Assembly: GCA_031553885.1 (NCBI GenBank)
Contig: JAVBKV010000033.1
Location: 1 to 22,351 of the forward strand
Source: JAVBKV01 sp031553885
GTDB lineage: Bacteria; Bacteroidota; Bacteroidia; Bacteroidales; Azobacteroidaceae
Reading direction: 5' to 3'
DNA: 22,351 nucleotides
Shown: piece after piece, positions 16,117 through 22,351 of the stretch
How positions within the stretch are numbered: position 1 is the stretch's first letter
Layout of the letters: each line of letters opens with the position of its first letter
Notes under the pieces: model-generated
Told to the model about the DNA's origin: nothing
Database searches by the model: none
The model's input: only the letters and a program-made list of their open reading frames with translations
Program-made: the position numbers and the translations under genes

Positions 16117-16142
16117 ACCAGTTGTGGTTTACACGCTTTTTT
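16103..16142 (+). terminator. Strong intrinsic terminator, probably bidirectional
   Basis: A perfect 18-bp stem (16103-16120 with 16125-16142) and GTTG loop carry an A-run on the left and a T-run on the right. It therefore ends the efflux operon on the plus strand and can also stop minus-strand transcripts from the FISUMP gene at 16293. The TAA of pump 2 (16114-16116) lies in the left arm. Confidence 0.92.
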
Positions 16143-16157
16143 GTTTTATGTAAGTAC

Positions 16158-16300
16158 GTTAGTCCTTATGTTCGGCGTAGTCTCCGGCTACGCTGTGTTA
16201 AAAGCAAAGCTCCGCTTTGCAGATGTGCAAGTTTGGAAACTTGCTTTTAGCTACGTCATAGGCAGAGCCTACGCCGGACGAAAGTGTGTAGGTTAGTCCT
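16158..16300. repeat. Hairpin cluster flanked by 9-bp direct repeats (MITE- or REP-like)
   Basis: GTTAGTCCT occurs exactly at 16158-16166 and 16292-16300. Between the copies are four short hairpins: GCGTAG/CTACGC (16175-16193), GCAAAGC/GCTTTGC (16204-16220), GCAAGTTT/AAACTTGC (16227-16244) and TAGGC/GCCTA (16259-16271). In addition CGGCGTAG (16173-16180) pairs with CTACGCCG (16269-16276), closing the whole cluster. The direct repeats look like a target duplication, and the right copy contains the stop codon of the FISUMP gene. No coding capacity was found. It could be a non-autonomous insertion, a REP-type palindromic cluster or a structured RNA. Confidence 0.5.
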
Positions 16301-17600
16301 GAGTTACGCAACGCACAGAGAATCCGGGAGCCCGGGTGCTGAAATTGCCAGGAGTCACCTGGGTGCTATTGAAGTTGAAATTCCGAGCTGTGGTACCTCC
16401 TATTGTGCTGCTCCAATAGTAGCCGAACAAGCCAACATTATTGAACAGCGCAGCTTCACTGTTGTCACGGTAACCGGCAGCAGGAAGGAAAAGAGTCGTT
16501 GTTTGACCATCAGGCTTGATAGCATAACCTTTACCTGTCCATTCCCAGGTATTGGCTGTAGCCTGAGCCGGAGTTCTTGAGCCGGCAGTACCGTTGAAGA
16601 TATTCTGCCATTCGTCATTAGTAGGAACCCTCCAGGTTCCGTCTGTAATAGAAGAACAGGGATCATTCGTGCTGTTTTGATAGGCCCGCCACATATAATC
16701 GGATTGGGGTGTACGCCAATCCCAGGGCGGAGCTATCGTTTTAATGAATTTCCCTTGACCGGAACCGGAGACAGGCTCTTGGTTTTCACCCAATTCCACA
16801 GGACCATTAGGGGCATAAACGTCAGCAGTACGAAGTTGGTGGCCATCGTTATTACGACCCCATTGGTAAAGGGACCCTTTAATGCCATCCTGGGTATCGG
16901 TTGCACTTGGGTTGGCAGGAGTTGTGCCCGACCAGGTAAACGGATCCAACGAAGTATTAGCTCCCAGGTTATGGCATTGGAAAGTCATCCAATCACCGTT
17001 AACCGTTTTGGCGCCGCAACCAACCGCTACTTCTGCAATGTCTGTTGTCATGCTGCCTTTAGCATTGGTGATTATGCAATAATAACATTTCAGACCCAAA
17101 GCACTCGTTTCCGGAGCGTAATACGAATTAGTTGCTCCGGTAATCTTGGTATCGGCTGATTTATTTTTCGATTTAACATACCATTGGTATTTCAAACCGG
17201 TTCCAACGGCAGATACCGTTAATTGTGCCACACTTCCGTTTTTGTCTTTCGTAAACGAAAATGTTTTGGGCTGGGTAATAATTATAGGCAACGATGCGTC
17301 TAATGAGACCGGATTCCAACGGGAACCGTTCCACATGTAAACCATGTTGTCTGTGGTGTTGTAAACCAACATACCAACAGCGGTAGCTTTGTCTGCTTCA
17401 TCATCCAGAACGAACCGGGTTAAATCTGCATTTAAAGCAACACCTGGTAGTTTTAATCCCTTGATGTTTCCATCTGCATTTTGTAAATCCAATAAAGCGG
17501 AACCATGAGGAGTCTTATCAGACCCGATCGTCACTTGTGCATTTACACCCGCTGCACTTATTGTCAAAAGCAACAGCATCAAATAATACATTTTTTTCAT
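16293..17600 (-). CDS. FISUMP-domain surface protein, tandem copy 1
   Basis: The 435-residue protein has a Sec signal (residues 1-21, VNA-QVTIG), a head segment QVTIGxxxxPHGSALLDLQ shared with other Bacteroidota surface proteins, a short GMLVYNTTDNMVYMWNG module, an Ig-like domain (about 104-195) and a C-terminal Fibrobacter-major-paralogue (FISUMP, C-type-lectin-like) domain from about 200. FISUMP marks are WRVPTNDEW (323-331), LPAAGYRDN (372-380), FGYYWSST (392-399) and SVRCV (428-432). Such proteins are exported and thought to act at the surface, but a ligand is not known. Copy 2 at 17686 is about 90% identical, differing mainly in residues 381-435. Cys172 here is Arg in copy 2. Role in adhesion or recognition is inference. 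Confidence 0.87.
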   Translation of the reverse strand: MKKMYYLMLLLLTISAAGVNAQVTIGSDKTPHGSALLDLQNADGNIKGLKLPGVALNADLTRFVLDDEADKATAVGMLVYNTTDNMVYMWNGSRWNPVSLDASLPIIITQPKTFSFTKDKNGSVAQLTVSAVGTGLKYQWYVKSKNKSADTKITGATNSYYAPETSALGLKCYYCIITNAKGSMTTDIAEVAVGCGAKTVNGDWMTFQCHNLGANTSLDPFTWSGTTPANPSATDTQDGIKGSLYQWGRNNDGHQLRTADVYAPNGPVELGENQEPVSGSGQGKFIKTIAPPWDWRTPQSDYMWRAYQNSTNDPCSSITDGTWRVPTNDEWQNIFNGTAGSRTPAQATANTWEWTGKGYAIKPDGQTTTLFLPAAGYRDNSEAALFNNVGLFGYYWSSTIGGTTARNFNFNSTQVTPGNFSTRAPGFSVRCVTQD

Positions 17601-17645
17601 GTTAATAAAAAAATTAATTAATAATTAATATGTAGCAAAATAATT
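17601..17645 (-). promoter_or_regulatory. Conserved AT-rich leader of FISUMP copy 1
   Basis: About 45 bases upstream of this start match those upstream of copy 2 (18994-19038) with only a few differences, and the first 27 are identical. The leader is rich in TTAATTA words, also seen before the 1012-aa gene. A -7-like TTATTTTG (17636-17643, minus strand) has no fitting -33 box, so the promoter itself is not assigned. Confidence 0.4.
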
Positions 17646-17685
17646 GATTTTTTACTTATTTAATTTTCACTTCTCAATTGATCTA

Positions 17686-18993
17686 TTAGTTCTGTGCTAC
17701 GCAACGTACAGATCCCCCGGGCGCCCGGGTGCTGAAATTGCCAGGGGCCACGTGGGTGCTATTGAAATAAATGTTCAGAGTAGCATTACCTCCTATTGAA
17801 CTGCTCCAATAGTAGCCGAACAAACCAATGTTACCAAACAGCGCACCATCACCATTGTCACGGTAACCGGCAGCAGGAAGGAAAAGGGTTGTTGTTTGAC
17901 CATCAGGTTTGATAGCATAACCTTTATCTGTCCATTCCCAGGTATTGGCTGTAGCCTGGCCCGAAGCTCTTGCCCCTGCAATACCATTGAAGATACTCAT
18001 CCATTCGTCATTAGTCGGAACTCTCCAGGTTCCGTCCGTAATAGATGAACAGGGATCATTGGTGCTGTTTTGATGGGCCCGCCACATATAATCGGATTGA
18101 GGTGTACGCCAATCCCAGGGTGGAGCTACCGTTTTAATGAATTTTCCTTGACCGGCACCGGAGACAGGCTCTTGATTTTCACCCAATTCCACAGGACCAT
18201 TAGTGGCATAGACTCCAGCAGTACGAAGTTGGTGACCATCGTTATTACGACCCCATTGGTAAAGAGAACCTTTAATGCCATCCTGAGTATCGGTTGCGCT
18301 CGGGTTGGCAGGAATAGAACCCGACCAGGTAAACGGATCCAACGAAGTATTAGCTCCCAGGTTATGGCATTGAAAAGTCATCCAATCACCGTTAACCGTT
18401 TTGGCGCCACAACCAACCGCTACTTCTGCAACATCAGTTGTCACGCTACCTTTGGCATTGGTGATTATGCAATAATAACGTTTCAGACCCAACGCACTTG
18501 TTTCCGGAGCGTAATACGAATTAGTTGCTCCGGTAATCTTGGTATCGGCTGATTTATTTTTCGATTTAACATACCATTGGTATTTCAAACCAGTTCCAAC
18601 GGCAGATACCGTTAATTGTGGCACGCTCCCGTTTTTGTCTTTCGTAAACGAAAATGTTTTGGGCTGGGTAATAATTATAGGCAACGATGCATCTAATGAG
18701 ACCGGATTCCAACGGGAACCGTTCCACATGTAAACCATGTTGTCTGTGGTGTTGTAAACCAGCATACCAACAGCGGTAGCTTTGTCTGCATCATCATCCA
18801 AAACGAACCGGGTTAAGTCTGCATTTAGAGCAACACCTGGTAGTTTTAATCCCTTGATGCTCCCATCTGCATTTTGTAAATCCAATAAGGCGGAACCGTG
18901 AGGAGTCTTATTCGCCCCCATCGTCACCTGTGCATTTACACTCGCTGCACTTATTGTTAAAAGCAACAGCATCAAATAATACATTTTTTTCAT
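17686..18993 (-). CDS. FISUMP-domain surface protein, tandem copy 2
   Basis: A 435-residue paralogue of the protein at 16293-17600 with the same signal peptide, QVTxG head, Ig-like domain and FISUMP domain (WRVPTNDEW, LPAAGYRDN, FGYYWSSS, SVRCV). By residue-by-residue comparison I count 17 differences in the last 55 residues against about 25 in the first 380. Changed sites include residues 403-409 and 427, which lie in the region that forms the binding face in C-type-lectin folds. The gap to copy 1 is 85 bases with the same orientation, so the two could be co-transcribed or each use its own copy of the duplicated leader. Recent tandem duplication is the simplest origin. Confidence 0.87.
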   Translation of the reverse strand: MKKMYYLMLLLLTISAASVNAQVTMGANKTPHGSALLDLQNADGSIKGLKLPGVALNADLTRFVLDDDADKATAVGMLVYNTTDNMVYMWNGSRWNPVSLDASLPIIITQPKTFSFTKDKNGSVPQLTVSAVGTGLKYQWYVKSKNKSADTKITGATNSYYAPETSALGLKRYYCIITNAKGSVTTDVAEVAVGCGAKTVNGDWMTFQCHNLGANTSLDPFTWSGSIPANPSATDTQDGIKGSLYQWGRNNDGHQLRTAGVYATNGPVELGENQEPVSGAGQGKFIKTVAPPWDWRTPQSDYMWRAHQNSTNDPCSSITDGTWRVPTNDEWMSIFNGIAGARASGQATANTWEWTDKGYAIKPDGQTTTLFLPAAGYRDNGDGALFGNIGLFGYYWSSSIGGNATLNIYFNSTHVAPGNFSTRAPGGSVRCVAQN

Positions 18994-19278
18994 GTTAATA
19001 AAAAAATTAATTAATAATTAGTATATAGTAAAATAAATAAAAGCCAATTTGGCTGTTGAAAACCGGGATCAACCGGTTAATAGCTGATATTATTAAGGTC
19101 GATTAAGGAACTTAATGTCCCTGAGGATTTAAGACTCTTCCCTCGCCAAGGAAGAGGTAAGGTATGCGCACAAAAAAAGCGTGCAAACCTTATGTTGTCA
19201 CACACATTGGTTTACACGCTTTGAAACGAAAGAAAAAAAGACTTCTTTTCTTTTTTCTATTTGAGAATCAATTCTTTT
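18994..19278. other. Intergenic region with small hairpins and a terminator
   Basis: This 285-base gene-free stretch contains, from left to right, the AT-rich leader of FISUMP copy 2, short hairpins AGCCA/TGGCT (19043-19055) and AACCGG/CCGGTT (about 19060-19077), a perfect 7-bp hairpin CTCTTCC/GGAAGAG (19135-19156), and the terminator at 19176-19222. I see no coding sequence or full-consensus promoter. Confidence 0.5.
19176..19222 (-). terminator. Terminator of the large FISUMP gene
   Basis: AAAGCGTGCAAACC (19176-19189) pairs with GGTTTACACGCTTT (19209-19222) with one mismatch. Read on the minus strand it is followed by a run of seven T, as expected for termination of the gene ending at 19279. 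It repeats the stem sequence of the terminator at 16103-16142 in the same orientation. Confidence 0.8.
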
Positions 19279-22200
19279 TTATTTATCCATAACACAACGA
19301 ACACTGACATAGTCTGTATTCACGGGAGTTCCTGCATTTACGATCGTTCTTGATTCTGCGACAAATTCAGTTCCAGACTGTGTCCACCACATTTCACGGA
19401 GACCGACCTCACGCATTTTACAACTTCCTCCTACCCGGCAGGCATAATATCCGGGATAATTAAACCACCAGTTATTGATCGTACTTGAAGAATTTGCATT
19501 CACTGCTGCGGCTAATTTGGTAAATTCATCAGTTGTAGGTAAACGCCATCCGGTAGGACATGCATTATATTGAGAACCGGTTTTTGCATTAGCAGCACTG
19601 AATGCATAAAGATTACCATTCATTGTAGCACTACCCTCTTTAGAGTCATCAACCATCCAGCATTCTTCTCCATACTGATAAGTACGGTAATTGGTACTCT
19701 TTCCATAAGCAATTCCCGGAACACCATTATTTCCGCAGCAGATGCAATCTTTTACTGTTAAAGCAATACTAATCTTTCGTTGAGCACCTGTATTGTCATT
19801 AAATACGGCATAAAGAATTGCTTTTTTGGCAGTAATGTTATCCGTACCTCTGGCAATATTCAATATATTATCGTCAAAAGTAACCGTAACCGTATTTCCT
19901 TCAGTATAGTTAATTGCTTTAATGATAGAAGATGCATCATCTTTTACAAAACTCAAACCGGAAAATGCCTGAGTGTTCAAGAATGTATAAGTAAATGTAT
20001 GCGTGGATGCAAATGAATTAACTCTTCCGGAAAGAGGGCCACAGGTAGTACCTCCTTCTGTCTGCGCAATGTCAAAGCAAGTAATTCCAGAAAGAGAATA
20101 AACTCCCGGAGTTACCGGATCAGGAATCACCACCGGATCAACCGTAACTTCGGCCACCATAGAGCGTTCAACTGGTGTAGCCGTACAATTATTGGCAACT
20201 GCAACTTTCAATGTATAATTACCTGCTGATGTCGGGGTAAAATTATAGGTATTCGAGCTTCCTGATTGTTTCTGAACTCCATTCACATAAAATGAATATA
20301 TTTTTCCTGCGGCACTACCATCTGAAGAGGTAACAGCAAGGGTTTGCACCTGGTTCACTTTCATACCGAAATTAGCACCCGGAGTCATGGCAAAGGTTGT
20401 AACAGGCAGACAAGCTGCATTGGCGACAACAGTCTTAGACATCATTACGGGGCCACAACCATTACGTGCCGTAACAGTAACATTGGTAGTTCCCGGATTA
20501 TTAAATGTGATGTTTGCCTGACCTGTTGTAGCTCCTAAAGAAACGACAGTAGCTCCATTATCCGCCTTCCATTCAAATGCATCAGGAACCGGGGCGGCAT
20601 TCACAGAGAATGTCAATGTCTGACCGATGACTGCTGTCTCAGGCGCATTATTCCATGATAACGAAACTGTATTCGAATTGGAAACCGTTACCGGAGACGA
20701 CAAGAAACTCACACATCCCTGAACGTCTTTATAGGCAACCTGATAACTACCAGCCTGGGTTGTTGTATAAACATTGGTTGTAGTGGCTGTTACCTTCACT
20801 CCATTGCGGTACCAATAATACTCTGCTGCGTTTGTTACACCTGCTGTCAAAGTAGCCGGATCAGAACCACAAATGAAAGTCGACTCATTGCTATTAATGG
20901 TTGTTGCAGCAGATGATGTCAGGCTAACAGTTTTAACCGGAGACGACATCGATGCCGAACAAGATCCTGGCTTGGCAACAGATACGGAAAGGGTTAATTG
21001 TGACACGTCCGAAGGGATATTATACACATAATAATTCTGGGCAGAAGGATTCGTGTTAAGAGCAACTCCATTGGCAAACCATTGGTAATTGCAACCAGCA
21101 TCATAATCCGCTGTATTCACAATCTGCAAGGTAAGACTACCTCCTTTACAGAAAGCTACATTGTTCAGGTTTGTTTGTCCGTTGATTGAAAATTGCGGAG
21201 TTTCAAGCGCTGTCCCGTTGCTGTTTGTCACTAAGATTGAATTACTTGGCTGAGACAAACAACCACTTCCATTATTCATAACTGCAAACCATTTTCCACT
21301 TTGTGAAGATTGAGTCAGCGTTATGCTGTTACCCGTACCTTGCTTGATACCATCCTTATACCAGTCAATGGTTCCGGCAGGAGGATTCAATGCCGTTAGC
21401 TGAACATTTCCTCCGGCACATAAAACACCTCCATTGGTGGCTATGATATCGGTAACTTTAGCCGGGGCAGACGAGCCGGAAGATGTCACATTCTGAGTAG
21501 CTTTGTAGGTACAACCCATACTACCTGCATAAACGACATAACTTCCTGCCTGGGTGGCGACATAAAAGTTTCCGGTACCAACCTGTACATCATTCAGCAT
21601 CCAGATATAATCAACACCTGATTCCGCATTTGCGATATCCATGTAGACAGCACCATTCGTACATAATGAACCGGAATTGGAAACATTGATTATCGGATTT
21701 CTTGTACCCTGGCAAACATCCGGATTCGCATTCTGTTTGAATGTAAAAGAGGTTGTTTTACCGCAAGGATCTATGACCAATACAACAGCTTCACGTTCAA
21801 GTGCGGTCGTATTTGCTGCAAATCCCAGTTTAAATTTCCCGTCCGGGGATGTCTGAGGATTAACGGCAGCATAATTGGAGCCGGAAATCACCTGAAAAGT
21901 GTAAGGACCCGAAACATCACAACCCGGACTATTGATTGTGATATCCTCAATTCCTCCGTCTTTAGGAAAGACAGGAAGTGTGGCTGGAGTTGTCGTCATT
22001 GTTCCTCCATTAACAGAAACTGTCCGCCATTTGGCTCCGTCCCAGATATAAAGTCCGACTCCACTTCCGTTAACCACATCCGGATTGGTATTGTAAACAA
22101 TCATTCCTTTGGCTTTTTGCAAGTCACCCGTCAACGGATTCAGACTGTTCACATTCTGCAACGATACATTAGGAAGCAAAAGTCCCTTGTTAGTCGACTG

Positions 22201-22317
22201 TAAGTCTAAGACCGCACCTGTATGCGGATCGTTCTGACTCCCAATCGTCACCTGGGCATTCATACTTACTGCGCCTATCATCAGTAGCGCCAGCATCAAA
22301 TAGATCATTTTTCTCAT
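19279..22317 (-). CDS. Large multidomain surface protein: head, Ig/PKD-like modules, C-terminal FISUMP domain
   Basis: The 1012-residue protein has a Sec signal (residues 1-21, MNA-QVTIG) and the same head as the tandem pair (QVTIGxxxDPHTGAVLDLQ, GLLLPNVSL, GMIVYNT, YIWDGAKW; residues 22-97). A BACON-like module (about 115-198) follows, then several Ig-like modules of 75-100 residues that mostly start and end with a cysteine and contain a central W-x-x-x/W-Y core (about 205-550), a PKD-like domain (about 555-640) and further beta modules to about 850. The C-terminus is a FISUMP domain with CPTGWRLPTTDEF and SVRCVMDK. It is probably a long stalk presenting a C-type-lectin-like tip at the cell surface. 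No recognisable T9SS C-terminal sorting domain is seen. The start fits the AT-rich leader as in the tandem copies. Confidence 0.85.
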   Translation of the reverse strand: MRKMIYLMLALLMIGAVSMNAQVTIGSQNDPHTGAVLDLQSTNKGLLLPNVSLQNVNSLNPLTGDLQKAKGMIVYNTNPDVVNGSGVGLYIWDGAKWRTVSVNGGTMTTTPATLPVFPKDGGIEDITINSPGCDVSGPYTFQVISGSNYAAVNPQTSPDGKFKLGFAANTTALEREAVVLVIDPCGKTTSFTFKQNANPDVCQGTRNPIINVSNSGSLCTNGAVYMDIANAESGVDYIWMLNDVQVGTGNFYVATQAGSYVVYAGSMGCTYKATQNVTSSGSSAPAKVTDIIATNGGVLCAGGNVQLTALNPPAGTIDWYKDGIKQGTGNSITLTQSSQSGKWFAVMNNGSGCLSQPSNSILVTNSNGTALETPQFSINGQTNLNNVAFCKGGSLTLQIVNTADYDAGCNYQWFANGVALNTNPSAQNYYVYNIPSDVSQLTLSVSVAKPGSCSASMSSPVKTVSLTSSAATTINSNESTFICGSDPATLTAGVTNAAEYYWYRNGVKVTATTTNVYTTTQAGSYQVAYKDVQGCVSFLSSPVTVSNSNTVSLSWNNAPETAVIGQTLTFSVNAAPVPDAFEWKADNGATVVSLGATTGQANITFNNPGTTNVTVTARNGCGPVMMSKTVVANAACLPVTTFAMTPGANFGMKVNQVQTLAVTSSDGSAAGKIYSFYVNGVQKQSGSSNTYNFTPTSAGNYTLKVAVANNCTATPVERSMVAEVTVDPVVIPDPVTPGVYSLSGITCFDIAQTEGGTTCGPLSGRVNSFASTHTFTYTFLNTQAFSGLSFVKDDASSIIKAINYTEGNTVTVTFDDNILNIARGTDNITAKKAILYAVFNDNTGAQRKISIALTVKDCICCGNNGVPGIAYGKSTNYRTYQYGEECWMVDDSKEGSATMNGNLYAFSAANAKTGSQYNACPTGWRLPTTDEFTKLAAAVNANSSSTINNWWFNYPGYYACRVGGSCKMREVGLREMWWTQSGTEFVAESRTIVNAGTPVNTDYVSVRCVMDK

Positions 22318-22351
22318 CTTGATAAGAATTTAATAATTAATAATTAAAAGT

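Noticed and set aside
16158..16300. Integron attC site
   Set aside because: The folded cluster lacks the RYYYAAC/GTTRRRY core sites and has several hairpins rather than one.
16677..18552. Two 160-codon plus-strand open frames (16677-17159 and 18070-18552) similar to each other
   Set aside because: They lie antisense to the tandem FISUMP genes; their similarity only reflects the gene duplication, and they lack start context or family features.
16293..18993. Confirmed diversity-generating retroelement target
   Set aside because: No reverse transcriptase, template repeat or initiation sequence was seen in the window, and changed bases are not limited to adenine positions; kept only as a hypothesis.

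Overview
The window looks like chromosome of a Bacteroidota species, most likely order Bacteroidales. Four things point there: lipoprotein and surface families typical of the group (NVEALA-type peptide, 6-bladed beta-propeller proteins with a GQGPxEY motif, FISUMP-domain proteins), Bacteroidota-type promoters (TTTG, 19-21 nt, TAnnTTTG), near absence of Shine-Dalgarno sequences, and moderate GC. Genus cannot be told from the sequence alone.

Region 1 (1-6763, plus strand) is a secreted-peptide and lipoprotein neighbourhood. It holds the C-terminal end of a multi-pass membrane protein that resembles TMTC/GT-C glycosyltransferases, a small NVEALA-like secreted peptide with a Ser/Thr-Gly tract and six cysteines, a beta-propeller lipoprotein overlapping a CPPC thioredoxin-like lipoprotein, a second AT-rich propeller lipoprotein, a type I signal peptidase with a TTG start, and then, behind a clear promoter, two more overlapping propeller proteins. 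The joint content (peptide, membrane transferase-like protein, thiol protein, dedicated signal peptidase, four sensor-like propellers) suggests an uncharacterised peptide export or maturation system, but that is inference.

Region 2 (6784-16142, plus strand) is a tripartite RND efflux operon with its own promoter: lipoprotein adaptor, RND pump 1, TolC-like outer-membrane channel, and a second, divergent RND pump that overlaps the channel gene by one base. Between adaptor and pump 1 sits an unrelated four-helix-bundle (S23/IVP family) gene enclosed by 29-bp near-perfect inverted repeats built of 7-bp units; this looks like an inserted small element. A related 7-bp repeat array lies at the pump 1 / channel junction. 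A strong terminator, whose stem contains the stop codon of pump 2, ends the operon.

Region 3 (16143-22351, minus strand) has a cluster of short hairpins bounded by a 9-bp direct repeat, then two tandem, closely related 435-aa FISUMP surface proteins whose C-terminal 55 residues differ far more than the rest, then a 1012-aa multidomain Ig/PKD-like FISUMP protein. A second copy of the efflux-operon terminator motif lies between the tandem pair and the large gene. No rRNA, tRNA, CRISPR array, transposase or reverse transcriptase was seen. No gene-free stretch exceeds 300 bases.
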